Shown here: positions 51,550 through 60,773 of the stretch, piece by piece
Position numbering within the stretch: position 1 is the first letter of the stretch
How the letters are laid out: each line of letters opens with the position of its first letter
Origin: Jatrophihabitans sp. GAS493
GTDB taxonomy: Bacteria > Actinomycetota > Actinomycetes > Mycobacteriales > Jatrophihabitantaceae
Direction of reading: 5' to 3'
Length of the DNA stretch: 64,000 bases
Assembly (NCBI RefSeq): GCF_900230215.1
Contig: NZ_LT907982.1
Location: 2,170,001-2,234,000, forward strand
Notes under the pieces: model-generated
Database searches by the model: none
What the model saw: only the letters and a program-made list of their open reading frames with translations
What the model was told of the DNA's origin: nothing
Program-made: the position numbers and the translations under genes

Positions 51550-51988
51550 CTTCGATCGTTCGGGCCACGGAGGGGATGCCGAAGTGCTTATCTGTCACCG
51601 CCTTGAGGCAGATCAGGTTGATTACCGCCAGCGCACCCCAGTCTGTGATCGCCGTGATGCCCGCCGTCTTGCCGTCAAGGGTGGCGACCAGCGCCGACAC
51701 AGCGAAAGCCGAGCGGAGGGTGAACCCGAGGCCGTAGCCGAGGATGCGAGTCCGGAAATTGGGAAACGCCACCAACAATCCAGCGCTGATGAACAGCACC
51801 CCGAACATCCAATTGGGGATGTGGGATTGGTGGATGAAGTCATAGATCGGGGACTCGAAGAACCGGGGCGGTCCGAAGATGTAGGACAAACCGATCGCGA
51901 TTTCACCGATGTAGATGACATAGCGGACCAGGGCCGCGCTGATGACGTCGCCAGCGGCTCTGACCTTTTCACGTGTTTTATTGATCAT
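51542..51988 (-). CDS. Phage membrane protein, possible second holin
   Basis: A 148-aa protein with four hydrophobic stretches (YVIYIGEIAIGLSYIFG, NWMFGVLFISAGLLVAF, ILGYGLGFTLRSAFAVSALVA, WGALAVINLICLKAV). It has no recognised family. Its place in the lysis cassette suggests a holin or membrane-associated accessory protein. ATG 51988 is 6 nt after GCGGAG; GTG 52003 is an alternative start. Confidence 0.6.
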   Translation of the reverse strand: MINKTREKVRAAGDVISAALVRYVIYIGEIAIGLSYIFGPPRFFESPIYDFIHQSHIPNWMFGVLFISAGLLVAFPNFRTRILGYGLGFTLRSAFAVSALVATLDGKTAGITAITDWGALAVINLICLKAVTDKHFGIPSVARTIEGG

Positions 51989-52042
51989 CGTCGCTCCGCT
52001 CACTGCTCATAACGTGTGCCCATTGGGTTGCCTGCCTTCCCT

Positions 52043-52588
52043 CTACCAGCCGAGCGCGGAAATATTTATCCGGTAATTCCCGTTCGGCGGGACTGACCCG
52101 TCCTTCACCCACGCCTGACCGACCAGCCGGCCGAGGGTGCAGCTGGACACGACGAGATCCAGGTTGGTGACCGTCCCAGCGGGTGACGCAGCGTCGCCGA
52201 GGGTCAGCTGCACACTGAGCAGCCCATTGGGGAACGCAGTCGGCAGGTTCACCTGCCAGTTCGCTGCACTGACCGTCACCACCGCTGTGGCGTCGAATTG
52301 GATCAGCTGCGAAACACCGTCCCACGCGGCTCCGACTATGAACCCACCGCCGACGAGCCGCTTCACCCCACCCCAAACGGTGACCCACGACGTGCCGTCG
52401 CTGACCTGAATCGAACCCGTGGTGGCGTTCACCCAGATCAGGCCCTGCTTGCCGGACGCACCAGGATCAGTCGCGGTGTAGACCGGCAGCAAGACGTCAA
52501 CGTCGTCGAAGCCGAGCATCGCGTTGGCGATCGTCGGAGCGTCGCCACCAGCAGCCTTACGGATTCCGTGAACGGCAGTCGTCGACAT
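52043..52588 (-). CDS. Phage minor tail / fibre-base protein
   Basis: A 181-aa protein of mainly beta-structure. The N-terminal third (GKQGLIWVNATTGSIQVSDGTSWVTV) is a short collar-like unit often found at the start of fibre proteins; the rest is a beta-sandwich (WQVNLPTAFPNGLLSVQLTLGD). No family is certain. It is next to the distal tail proteins. Confidence 0.6.
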   Translation of the reverse strand: MSTTAVHGIRKAAGGDAPTIANAMLGFDDVDVLLPVYTATDPGASGKQGLIWVNATTGSIQVSDGTSWVTVWGGVKRLVGGGFIVGAAWDGVSQLIQFDATAVVTVSAANWQVNLPTAFPNGLLSVQLTLGDAASPAGTVTNLDLVVSSCTLGRLVGQAWVKDGSVPPNGNYRINISALGW

Positions 52589-52589
52589 G

Positions 52590-53576
52590 TCAGCGGCTCC
52601 AAGTCAGTTTGAGTGCACCGGCCTGGCCGGATTTCGTGAGACCGAACAGCCGCATGTACGGGCTTCCGGTGATGCCGAGCGACCCGCCCGAGGTGACCAG
52701 CGCCTGCGCCAGCGCCGCGGGGATGGTGAACCACCCCTTCTGCCCAACGGCAAGCCCGATCGTCGACACCGACCCGGCGAAGGTCAGCGCCCCAGCGGGC
52801 CGGGAGTTGTTGGTGACCCGCTGCAAGTTGAGGTTCTGAGACGCCGACGTCCCGCCCGATGTGCGACCGAGGTAGATCTGCGCGCTGCGTACCGTCGCGC
52901 CGGCCAAGGTCGCTTTCGGTCGGCCACCGTAGAACCACGCACCGGAGTTCGCCCCGGAGACGCCCGGAGCGGTGCCTTGGATGACGTCGCCGTTCGCGTC
53001 GTCACGCCACCCGTCACCGACCCGGTAGGAGGCAGCTGATGCCGCGACAAATGTGGTGGTCCCCGTATGGGTGGCCGGCTTAGGGGGTGGCTTCGGGACC
53101 GGCACTGGCGTGGGCGTAGGCGTCGAAGGGGTGCCGGTGACCCCTTGAGGGACGGCGACGGGCTGCGACCCGGTCCAGATCAGGATCACCGGGTCACCCG
53201 CCAGTGGCGTGTAGCCGTCGATGAACCGCGCCTCGATGTTCCCCGCGATCGTGTCGATGATGATCGTCACCGAATCGGTGGGGACGGTGAGCACCGTTCC
53301 GCCGACCGCGGGCGGCAGCGGCGAGGCGTTGAACACCGGGCCGACGGCGTAGCACTGACCGGCCTGCAGCAACACCAGGATCCGGTCCCCGGTGTTGACC
53401 GGGGACGCGCATAACCACTTCACCCCGGCCTGCGTCACCCCACCCACAGACAGCTGCGGGTTGCCCGACGAGTCGAGGATGACGAGCCCGACGGTGACAT
53501 CGGTGGGCTGCACGTACTTCTGGCCGGCGACGACCTGGCCGAGGCTGGACGGGTCAACTACCCGCGGGCTGCTCAC
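52590..53576 (-). CDS. Phage minor tail protein with C-terminal DNRLRE-like domain
   Basis: A 328-aa protein. The N-terminal 150 residues are beta-rich; a Pro-rich hinge (STPTPTPVPVPKPPPKP) is followed by a domain starting AASAASYRVGDGWRDDANGDVIQGTAPG and ending GSPYMRLFGLTKSGQAGALKL, similar in layout to wall-anchored DNRLRE repeats seen in fibre proteins. The GTG at 53576 forms a 4-bp overlap with the preceding gene. Confidence 0.68.
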   Translation of the reverse strand: MSSPRVVDPSSLGQVVAGQKYVQPTDVTVGLVILDSSGNPQLSVGGVTQAGVKWLCASPVNTGDRILVLLQAGQCYAVGPVFNASPLPPAVGGTVLTVPTDSVTIIIDTIAGNIEARFIDGYTPLAGDPVILIWTGSQPVAVPQGVTGTPSTPTPTPVPVPKPPPKPATHTGTTTFVAASAASYRVGDGWRDDANGDVIQGTAPGVSGANSGAWFYGGRPKATLAGATVRSAQIYLGRTSGGTSASQNLNLQRVTNNSRPAGALTFAGSVSTIGLAVGQKGWFTIPAALAQALVTSGGSLGITGSPYMRLFGLTKSGQAGALKLTWSR

Positions 53577-54712
53577 GTGATGCCCCACACCTGCGACCGC
53601 GGCACCGCTAGGTTGACCGTCATCGTCGACAGCGGCAGCGGGATCGTCATCGACTGCACCGACCCGCTGAGCGTGCCGTTCGGCAAAGTCACCGTCACCA
53701 CGTCGTACGGGCGGAGCGCGGTGTTCGGCGGGACCTGCAACGGCAGCACGACCGTCTGTGCCGCGAGCAGGTTCGTCAGCGTCGTCAGCGCGTCCGTATC
53801 CGCCGCAGGCTCGCTGGTGATCAGCGGCGAGGAATGCCCGAACGGGACGTGCCCGAACGGGCCCCCGTAGCGCAGCGGTCCGGTCGTTTGGTTGGCGACG
53901 CCTTGCACCGGGGTGCCGTCAGATGCCGTGCCGGTGGAGACGACCGCGTTGTAGAGACCGGTCCGAGCGCCCTTCCGTGCCCATGCCGCGATCCGCGATG
54001 CGCCTGTGTCGTTGACAGTGACGTCCCACACCGACGCGCCCAGCGCAGTCGGGGTGAGTTGCAGAGCGCCATTCGGTGACATCGCCACCGTGCAGCCCAT
54101 CAACGCCGCCAGATCACTGATGGCCTGCACCCGCGACTGCTGATACGACAACGACGCCGGGATCGCCACATCGGTGATGCCGGTCATCGGCTCCAGCGCC
54201 ACAATGCCCTGGCACAGCAACGTGATCTCGTCCTGAGCGGACGCCAGAGACGCGGGCTGCTGCGGTGCGAGGAACTGCGCATCATCGACCGCGGCCATCC
54301 GGTCAGAACACGTGTTGGTGACCTGGACTCCGGACTCCACCCACTGGCTAGACGGCCCAGACCCGACGCGACGGAAGTACGGAGGGGCGTCGTAGTCGTC
54401 GATGCGGAACCAGCCGAGACTGACCGCCTCTGGACCCGACGCCGGGATCTGAATTCCGGCTCGGATGTGCAACTCCGAGCCGTAGCAGGCCAACGGTGAA
54501 TCCCACGACGTCGGTGCCAGTGACCCGTCTGTGCTGACGGTAACCACCGTCGCTGAGCCCATGATGGCGCGGGTCGAATCAAGCGTCACCGACCCCGAAA
54601 CCACCTGCAAGTTCTCCGCGACCAGATCACCGTCGTACCAGGCGTCTACCTGCACCGTGGGGACGAACGATCCTTTGAGAGACGCCAGAAAGTTGCTGGA
54701 GACGTCCTGCAT
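53573..54712 (-). CDS. Distal tail/baseplate hub-like protein
   Basis: A 379-aa protein. Typical of the DUF5047-like minor tail proteins: SLKGSFVPTVQVDAWYDGDLVAE at the N-terminus, SLGWFRIDDYDAPP near 100, CTVAMSPNGALQLTP near 205 and RPYDVVTVTLPNGTLSGSVQSM near the end. These form the tail tip that contacts the cell. It overlaps the next gene by 4 bp and follows another tail-tip gene by 3 bp. Confidence 0.75.
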   Translation of the reverse strand: MQDVSSNFLASLKGSFVPTVQVDAWYDGDLVAENLQVVSGSVTLDSTRAIMGSATVVTVSTDGSLAPTSWDSPLACYGSELHIRAGIQIPASGPEAVSLGWFRIDDYDAPPYFRRVGSGPSSQWVESGVQVTNTCSDRMAAVDDAQFLAPQQPASLASAQDEITLLCQGIVALEPMTGITDVAIPASLSYQQSRVQAISDLAALMGCTVAMSPNGALQLTPTALGASVWDVTVNDTGASRIAAWARKGARTGLYNAVVSTGTASDGTPVQGVANQTTGPLRYGGPFGHVPFGHSSPLITSEPAADTDALTTLTNLLAAQTVVLPLQVPPNTALRPYDVVTVTLPNGTLSGSVQSMTIPLPLSTMTVNLAVPRSQVWGIT

Positions 54713-54715
54713 TGG

Positions 54716-55540
54716 TCAGCCTCTCTGAACGTCGATCCACGTGGAGTACAAGGCAGCGATGTCGTTCCAGGTCGCACCCTCGGTCGCCACGTCGTCCCAT
54801 GTGCGCACCGGAACCACCACGTCCAGGCCGGGGCCTTGTATCGCTTGGACCGTCATGGTGAAAGTGCTGCTCGGCGGCGTGATCACCGGCGCTTCGGTGA
54901 TCACCGGGATGTCGAGATAGGTCAGCCCGTCGAGCACCGGCAGCTTCACGGGGGTGCGCAGGCACAGCGGGTAGGCCTGCGCCAGCAGATCCCGGAATTG
55001 ATCGGCAAGGCCCGGCGTCCGGGTCTTCACCTGCAGCGGCACAGCGGACGCCTGCTGCCGGGTACCCGCGATGCCCAACGGAAGCCCAGAACCGATAACC
55101 TCGCTGACCGACGACGACAATCCGTAGCTCAACTGGGAAAACGAGTCGACCTGAAACCAGATCCCCGCTTGCTGCTTGTTCATCCCGATCGGCATGGCCG
55201 ACGACGGATCCAGCGGGTCCTGCACCCAGGCCTGCACCACGCTCAACGTCGAGGGTGTGGACAGCGCAGACTCGGAGGACGGAATGCCGGACACATCGGT
55301 AGTGACGCAGGAGTACGACACCGGCACGCCCAGCGGCGCCTCGTAGTCGATGACCAGGAAGTCCCCGGACACCGGCGCTCCGTTGGCGTCGCGCACCGCA
55401 GCTTTCCGCCCCGACCACGACCGGTAGACCGTGATCGTCACCGCGTCGCCCGGCATCGTGGCGATAAGCACCTCGATGCGCGGGCACGGCGCGGCGTTGG
55501 TGTGCGGGGTGAGCGCGGGTGTCGGGGGTGTGGTGGTCAC
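54716..55540 (-). CDS. Distal tail protein
   Basis: A 274-aa protein that begins with a Pro/Thr-rich tail and then shows a fibronectin-like section (DAVTITVYRSWSGRKAAVRDANGAPVSGDFLVIDYE) and a C-terminal domain with VPLQVKTRTPGLADQFRDLLAQAYPLCL. The gene comes directly after the tape measure (4-bp overlap), the position of Dit proteins. Confidence 0.75.
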   Translation of the reverse strand: MTTTPPTPALTPHTNAAPCPRIEVLIATMPGDAVTITVYRSWSGRKAAVRDANGAPVSGDFLVIDYEAPLGVPVSYSCVTTDVSGIPSSESALSTPSTLSVVQAWVQDPLDPSSAMPIGMNKQQAGIWFQVDSFSQLSYGLSSSVSEVIGSGLPLGIAGTRQQASAVPLQVKTRTPGLADQFRDLLAQAYPLCLRTPVKLPVLDGLTYLDIPVITEAPVITPPSSTFTMTVQAIQGPGLDVVVPVRTWDDVATEGATWNDIAALYSTWIDVQRG

Positions 55541-58518
55541 GTCGCCTTCCCATTGATGTAACCGATCTGGCGGGCGACGTGGCCGAGGGACTGGTCCACG
55601 GCCACCTGCATCCGTCCCATCAGCACCCCGTCGGCATCGACGATGACCAACGTCGAGGGCATCGACTGCGCCGGCGGAACAGCTGCGGGAGCGGTCTGGG
55701 CGTAGGACGCCCGCACAGCAGCCGCCGCGGGACTCGACACCGACGGGCCGACCACGGCCAGCTTCGCGCCACGGTTGGCGGCGGCCAACGCAGCGCTATT
55801 GATGGCGGCGCTCGCCGCGGTCTCGATGTACTCCCCGTCAGACAGCGCTACCTGGCCGCCCGTGGCGGTGTTGATCGCCCGGACGCTGTCCGAGACGTGG
55901 CTGCCCGGCCCGTGTACCTCCCCGATCGGCCCACCAGCTGCACGTGCGGCCTTCGGGATCTGGGAGTTGCGTTGCGACTGCTGCCCACCAGCGATGATCG
56001 CGTCACCGTTCACACCCACCGACAGCTGCACACTCACCGGGATGGACCGAACCTTGGCGGCGTATGCGGCGATGTACTTCGTCGCGGCGTCGGCGTCGAA
56101 GTCGGCCTGCGTCTTCGCCACCGTCGGGATCTTCAGGATCTGCTGCGCGTACTTGTAGGCCGCCGACTTGGTGCCGTCGAGCCGCCCGATCTGCGCGAGC
56201 AGAGCCGCCGAGCTGTCGTTGTACTTCTTCGTAGCCTGCGCCGAGGAGTCCCCGGCGGCTGCGTCAGCCGACAGCTTCGCCCGCAGCGCAGACGCGGCCC
56301 CCTCGATCGCCTGCCGATCCTCCAGGCCCGCTTTGGTGTGCTCATTGACGACGCCCTTGTTCTTGCGGAGGGAATCAGTCGCCGACATGACCGCCTGGTC
56401 GGCGGCGGTCTGAGCCTGAGCCACCGACAGGTTCTGCCCGGCCATCGTCTGCAGCGCGGCGTTGACGAGCCCCGCGGCGTTGTTCTCCAACTGAAACGCG
56501 AGTGTCTGCTGGGCGGTCTGAGCGGTCGTCTGGGCCATCGCCGTCGTAGCGGCGGCGTAGTCGTCGGCGGTCGCTCCGAGGATCGCGGCGTGGCCCTGCA
56601 GGGTCGCCGCCTGCGTGGCCAGCGCGGCGTTGACCGTGCCGCCGGCCGCGGCGTAGTCCGCCTGGCGCTGCGTGGCGTCAGCGAAAACCCCGGCCTGATC
56701 CGTCATCGTCTTGGTCAGATCGCCAGCGGTTTTCGCCTTCTTCTTGTCTTCGTCCTGCTGGGTACGCAGGCTCTGAGACAGCGCGTCGTTGCCGATGACC
56801 GCGTTGCCCAGACCGGTGGTCTGCACGTTGCCGGCCACCGTCGCCGCCTGCGTGGCCTTGGCGACTTCCTGCTGCGCGGCGACGTTGCCGAGCGCGGCGT
56901 CGGTGAGGGTCTTCTGCGAGATCCCCAGCTGCGTCGCCTGGGCGTAGGCGTTCTTGTCGGCGAGGGTCTTGATGACCTGGTCTCGGACGTTCTGATCCAG
57001 CGCGCCACTGGACGCCTCCAGGGCGCTGGTGAGCGACTGGACGGCCTGGACGTTCTGCAGGGTGTCGTTGGCGGAGTGGGCGTTGGCCAGCCCGAACACC
57101 GCGAGAGCAGCGGCAGCGACACCGACGATGATTCCGACCGGGCCGAATGCAGCGGAGACCCCGACTCCCGCGGCCGCGCCCGACTCGGCGACAGCGTCTT
57201 CACTGACCGCGAGCGCAGCATTGGCCTCTGACAACCCCGCGGCCGCGGTCGCAGCTGCGGCCGCGGCGTCAGCCTGCGCGGCCAGGGCGACCTCGTAGGC
57301 GTACGCGGCCTCAGCGTTGGCCTCGAACCCCGCGCCGAGGGTGTAAGTGACCTCGGTCAGCGCGGCGGCCTGCGTCTCCGCCAGTTCGTTCGCGGCGGCG
57401 AGGTCGGCCTCAGCAGCCGCGAGAGCGTCAGCAGCGGCGTAAGCGGTGCCCTGAGCAGCGGAGAGGCTGGCCTGCGCCGTGGCGTTCGCCTCCGCCGTCG
57501 CGGTGTTCGCGGCATTGGCGGCGGTGTTGGCCGCCATCTTGGCGGTGACCTTGTCGTAGAAGTTGCTGACGAACGTGAGGCCCTGGTACAGCTTCCAGCT
57601 GACGACACCGGTCTCCACCGCGACGGCGAGAGCCTGCAGCACCGGCAGCGGGATCGCGTTGATCAGCTGCGCCATGTCGTCGAGCACGGACAGAACCGTC
57701 ACTCCGGTGCTGGAGAACGCGGTGCCGAGCTTGATGACCATCTGCACGACGTCGGAGAGGGTGGCCACCACCTGGGGCAGCACCGACTCGGCGTACGCGC
57801 CGAACTTCGCCAGGCCCCCGCTGGCTGCCGACCATGACTGGAACTTCTGAGCGCCGTGGTCGAGACCTTCGGCTACGAACTGGAACAGCGGCTCCAGGGT
57901 ATGCAGGCCGTCGATGAGGCCGGGCAGCACGTGGGAGACGATGTCGCCGAGCTTCACCCCGAAGTAGGCCACTTCGCCGTTCAGATCGGGGAACAGGTCC
58001 CGGGCCTGCGCGACGGCGGAGTTGAACCCACCGAGCACACCGCCGGCCGCGGTGGCCTCCAGTTGCTGCAGCATCGTGTTGAGCTCGGTGACGCCTTCGC
58101 GGTAGTCAGCGCCGGCCACCGTCGACTCGTTGAGCTGGTTCTGGATGCCCTTCAACGCCAGGATGCCAGTGATGCCCATGAACCCGAGCGCACCGGCGGC
58201 GCCAACCGCTGCCCCGGCGATCGGACCAATAGCGGGGCCGATGAGCAGCGCCGCCTGGACGATTGCGCCGAGGCCGTCCGAACCGGACGCGTCCTTGGCC
58301 GTGGACTTGACCTTGACGTTGGCGTCGGCGACCTTCTTCTCTTCGACCTGCACGGCCTTCAGAGCGGCCAGGGCAGCCGCAACATCGACGTGGATGTCGA
58401 TGCGCGGGGAGTGCGCCTTCAGGCTGTCAGCGCGAGCCTCGGCCTCATCGAAGCCACGGTTCCAGTCGGAGCGGTCGAGCTTGAGGTAGCCGACGATCGA
58501 GCCGATGTCATCCGCCAT
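55537..58518 (-). CDS. Tail tape measure protein
   Basis: A 993-aa Ala-rich, strongly helical protein. Several coiled-coil stretches flank two hydrophobic blocks (IGPAIGPIAGAAVGAAGALGFMGI near 100 and FGPVGIIVGVAAAALAVFGLAN near 450), the typical tape-measure pattern. The C-terminus ends with YINGKAT. At roughly 0.15 nm per residue it predicts a tail about 150 nm long. It starts 1 bp from the chaperone stop. Confidence 0.92.
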   Translation of the reverse strand: MADDIGSIVGYLKLDRSDWNRGFDEAEARADSLKAHSPRIDIHVDVAAALAALKAVQVEEKKVADANVKVKSTAKDASGSDGLGAIVQAALLIGPAIGPIAGAAVGAAGALGFMGITGILALKGIQNQLNESTVAGADYREGVTELNTMLQQLEATAAGGVLGGFNSAVAQARDLFPDLNGEVAYFGVKLGDIVSHVLPGLIDGLHTLEPLFQFVAEGLDHGAQKFQSWSAASGGLAKFGAYAESVLPQVVATLSDVVQMVIKLGTAFSSTGVTVLSVLDDMAQLINAIPLPVLQALAVAVETGVVSWKLYQGLTFVSNFYDKVTAKMAANTAANAANTATAEANATAQASLSAAQGTAYAAADALAAAEADLAAANELAETQAAALTEVTYTLGAGFEANAEAAYAYEVALAAQADAAAAAATAAAGLSEANAALAVSEDAVAESGAAAGVGVSAAFGPVGIIVGVAAAALAVFGLANAHSANDTLQNVQAVQSLTSALEASSGALDQNVRDQVIKTLADKNAYAQATQLGISQKTLTDAALGNVAAQQEVAKATQAATVAGNVQTTGLGNAVIGNDALSQSLRTQQDEDKKKAKTAGDLTKTMTDQAGVFADATQRQADYAAAGGTVNAALATQAATLQGHAAILGATADDYAAATTAMAQTTAQTAQQTLAFQLENNAAGLVNAALQTMAGQNLSVAQAQTAADQAVMSATDSLRKNKGVVNEHTKAGLEDRQAIEGAASALRAKLSADAAAGDSSAQATKKYNDSSAALLAQIGRLDGTKSAAYKYAQQILKIPTVAKTQADFDADAATKYIAAYAAKVRSIPVSVQLSVGVNGDAIIAGGQQSQRNSQIPKAARAAGGPIGEVHGPGSHVSDSVRAINTATGGQVALSDGEYIETAASAAINSAALAAANRGAKLAVVGPSVSSPAAAAVRASYAQTAPAAVPPAQSMPSTLVIVDADGVLMGRMQVAVDQSLGHVARQIGYINGKAT

Positions 58519-58835
58519 CAGTCCACCGCCTCACCGGGTTGCTCCGTCTTGGGCGCGAAGAACCGCGCCACCCGCGAATTGCTCGACATGAGCCCGGCCA
58601 CCAGGTCCCGGAACTCGAACCAGGTCATCGACTGGTCCGACTCCCGGGCCAGGCGGATGGTGTACTCCCCGGCGAAGTCAGCGGCGATCAGCGGCCACTG
58701 CTCTAGGAGCTCCGTCCACGGGACGCCGTTGCTTTCTGACGCGTCCGACTGGAGGTCGTACCACTCGTATTCGCCCGTGGTTTCGTCGATGATCCGGCCT
58801 TGGCCCCACTTGGCGAGGTGGTCGAATCGCCGGGG
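58518..58835 (-). CDS. Tail assembly chaperone, frameshift extension (GT-type)
   Basis: This is the C-terminal part of the long chaperone, made when ribosomes slip back one base while translating the upstream gene. It continues in frame -1 as RRFDHLAKWGQGRIID..., ending TEQPGEAVD at the tape-measure start, about 105 residues. It has no start of its own in a convincing place. The extension recruits tail tube subunits to the tape measure during assembly. Confidence 0.78.
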   Translation of the reverse strand, partial: PRRFDHLAKWGQGRIIDETTGEYEWYDLQSDASESNGVPWTELLEQWPLIAADFAGEYTIRLARESDQSMTWFEFRDLVAGLMSSNSRVARFFAPKTEQPGEAVD

Positions 58836-59212
58836 TTCTGCTGATGTTGGGCCGCCATCCAGGCGGCCAGTGCTTCCGGGGAGATGCCGGACTCCCACAC
58901 GCCTTCAGCTGCCAGCAGTGCGGCCTCGTTGGTGCCGTTCGCGGCCAGCGTCTGGAAGTGGATGACCGACGCCAGCCCGGCGCGCCACATCGCATGATGC
59001 GGCACGTTGTCGGCCAGCATCTGATCCCACAGCGCGTCACTCAGCCCGAGCTTGTACAAGCCTTGGCTGGTGATCTTCGCGTCTTCGAGTTGCGCGGGGC
59101 TCATCGAGAGCACCTTCAGGATCTCGTTGCCCGCCTCGAACCCCACCGGTGGGACGACGTAGTCCTTGTCACCGATGGGGAACGACAACGGCGGGGCTTC
59201 GTAGCGTCGCAT
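58703..59212 (-). CDS. Tail assembly chaperone (G-type)
   Basis: A 169-aa protein with the N-terminal sequence PPLSFPIGDKDYVVPPVGFEAGNEIL and mainly helical body. It lies between major tail protein and tape measure, the universal chaperone position. The tail after residue about 125 (GDSTTSPSGAKAGSSTK...) is low-complexity and looks like the shadow frame that appears past the slip site. It is the short product of the frameshifted pair. Confidence 0.82.
   Translation of the reverse strand: MRRYEAPPLSFPIGDKDYVVPPVGFEAGNEILKVLSMSPAQLEDAKITSQGLYKLGLSDALWDQMLADNVPHHAMWRAGLASVIHFQTLAANGTNEAALLAAEGVWESGISPEALAAWMAAQHQQNPGDSTTSPSGAKAGSSTKPRANTSGTTSSRTRQKATASRGRSS
58829..58837 (-). promoter_or_regulatory. 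Probable programmed -1 frameshift site
   Basis: On the minus strand the codons AAC-CCC-GGC contain four Cs. The prolyl-tRNA on CCC can re-pair on CCC after slipping one base back. This is the only good slip site found in the region where both frames are open, and it is just before the second frame becomes protein-like. A classic XXXYYYZ heptamer is absent, so efficiency is uncertain. Confidence 0.55.
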
Positions 59213-59920
59213 TTACGCGCGGGTGTAGGGCAGTGCGTTGCTGGCCCCGGTGGCGTTGGTGACGGTGACCGGCGCGGAGCCGGCCGACCCTGCGGGCATT
59301 ACCGCGACGATCGTGCCGTCGCTGACGACACTGGTGACGGTGGCGGTGACCGCGCCGAACTTGACGCCGCTCGCGGGGACGACACCCGTGAAGAACTGAC
59401 CGAGGATGGTGACCTGGGCACCGGCCGCAGCACCGGACAGGGTGGCCGACAGGACGACGGGGGCCTTCGCCGGGGCGTACGGATTGCTGATCGTCGACGC
59501 GGCTCCGTCGCCGTCGAAGGTCGCGGTGATCTCGGACAGGTCCGGCTCACCGGTCTTGGAGCGCACGATGGTGACCACGGCGCGGCCGGACTTGGCGTAG
59601 GTCCCGCCGTCGGTCTCATACCAGCGGACGTACAGTTCGCCGGAGTCGCCGAACTGCCCTTCGGTCGCTTCGATCATCTGCTGCACCGCGTTGGGGGTGC
59701 CGCCGACGGAGAGCCGGTTGTACTTGATGACGACCGTCCACGCCATGTCGGTGACGGTGATCGACTTGAAGCCACCGGAGTCGACGTCGGTCGAGTCGGC
59801 CTTGGTCGGGGTGAAGGCGGGTGCGTTGTCGACGCGGCCCGGCACCGTCAGCCAGTTGGTGTTGTCCGAGCTGATATCGACGCCGAGGTTACGTGCAAGC
59901 CTGCGAACGGTACCGGGCAT
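59213..59920 (-). CDS. Major tail protein with C-terminal IPT/TIG domain
   Basis: A 235-aa tube protein. The tube domain (1-155) has FTPTKADSTDVDSGGFKSIT, MIEATEGQFGDSGELYVR and EPDLSEITATFDGDGA. An Ig-like domain follows (VLSATLSGAAAGAQVTILGQFFTG to the end) and would decorate the tail surface. It is placed just before the chaperones. A paralogue lies at 48.9-49.8 kb. Confidence 0.88.
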   Translation of the reverse strand: MPGTVRRLARNLGVDISSDNTNWLTVPGRVDNAPAFTPTKADSTDVDSGGFKSITVTDMAWTVVIKYNRLSVGGTPNAVQQMIEATEGQFGDSGELYVRWYETDGGTYAKSGRAVVTIVRSKTGEPDLSEITATFDGDGAASTISNPYAPAKAPVVLSATLSGAAAGAQVTILGQFFTGVVPASGVKFGAVTATVTSVVSDGTIVAVMPAGSAGSAPVTVTNATGASNALPYTRA

Positions 59921-59997
59921 TGTGGGTGCCTCCTAAAGGCATGGGGACGTGACCCGGGCCAGGCGGCGAACGGGCAGAGGGGTGATGCGGGTTGGGG

Positions 59998-60438
59998 TTA
60001 GTACGGGCGGTTCAAGCTGGGCGGCGTGACGACGTCGCAGTAGAAATTCAGGCTGTGCGACCAGCGGCCGTCCGAGTCCTGGCCGAGCGGGACCGATGAC
60101 CGGTTCGTCATCTGGGTGACGATGATCGAGCCGTAGACGACGTTGGTGAGGCCTTGGAATAGCTGGTAGATCTCGTCGACCAACGCGACCAGGTAGAACG
60201 GGTCGGTGTTGCCACGGACTTTGATCTGCACCGCGATGATTCCTGTCGCCTGGGCCAGTGAGTCACCGCCCGGTGTGTAGGGCGTGAAGACGATCGCCGC
60301 ACCAAGGGGCGGCATCCGGTGGAAGTGGCAGCCGATTTCCCCGTCGAGGTAGTCCGCCTGGTCAGCGCGGTAGGTGCCGATCCCGGCGTCGTGGATGGCC
60401 TGAGCCATCCCGGAGACCAGGTCGAGGGTGTGGCTCAC
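59998..60438 (-). CDS. Tail terminator-like protein
   Basis: A 146-aa protein in the position of tail terminator/completion proteins between the connectors and the major tail protein. It is alpha/beta (DLVSGMAQAIHDAGIGTYRAD, IIAVQIKVRGNTDPF, LVDEIYQLFQGLTN), matching the minor capsid/terminator fold seen in siphoviruses. It overlaps the next gene by 4 bp. Confidence 0.72.
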   Translation of the reverse strand: MSHTLDLVSGMAQAIHDAGIGTYRADQADYLDGEIGCHFHRMPPLGAAIVFTPYTPGGDSLAQATGIIAVQIKVRGNTDPFYLVALVDEIYQLFQGLTNVVYGSIIVTQMTNRSSVPLGQDSDGRWSHSLNFYCDVVTPPSLNRPY

Positions 60439-60773
60439 AGCGCGTCCCGGACCGTGCCTGCGATGTCGTCGAGGGCGGCGGGGCCTTCGTCGTTGATCGC
60501 GGATTCCAGGAACTTCGCCTGCCCGGTCTCGTGGTGCAGGTCGAGCCGTTCGTGCTGGTACCGGGCGTACGGGCCCGGGTAGGTGATCGCCACTTCGTCG
60601 GTGCTGACGGTGACCTCAGCGGAGCCGACGAGGTGCCCGGTGTCCACCGGTGTGCGTTCCGCGGCGACGGCCCGTATGCGTTCGCCGGCGCGGTCCAAAG
60701 CTTCGGGTAGCGCGGCGTCCACCCGGCCTTTGAGGGCGGCGAAGTTGAGGTGGCTTTCGAAGCGGATGCTCAT
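60435..60773 (-). CDS. HK97 gp10-like head-tail protein
   Basis: A 112-aa protein of the HK97 gp10 type: LDRAGERIRAVAAERTPVDTGHLVGSAEV, then GPYARYQHERLDLHHETGQAKFLESAI. It completes the neck between head and tail. It overlaps its neighbours by 4 bp on both sides. Confidence 0.82.
   Translation of the reverse strand: MSIRFESHLNFAALKGRVDAALPEALDRAGERIRAVAAERTPVDTGHLVGSAEVTVSTDEVAITYPGPYARYQHERLDLHHETGQAKFLESAINDEGPAALDDIAGTVRDAL

Noticed and set aside
55519-57231. 570-codon open frame on the plus strand
   Set aside because: Antisense to the tape measure gene, Arg/Gly-rich, no recognisable domain, and no promoter context.
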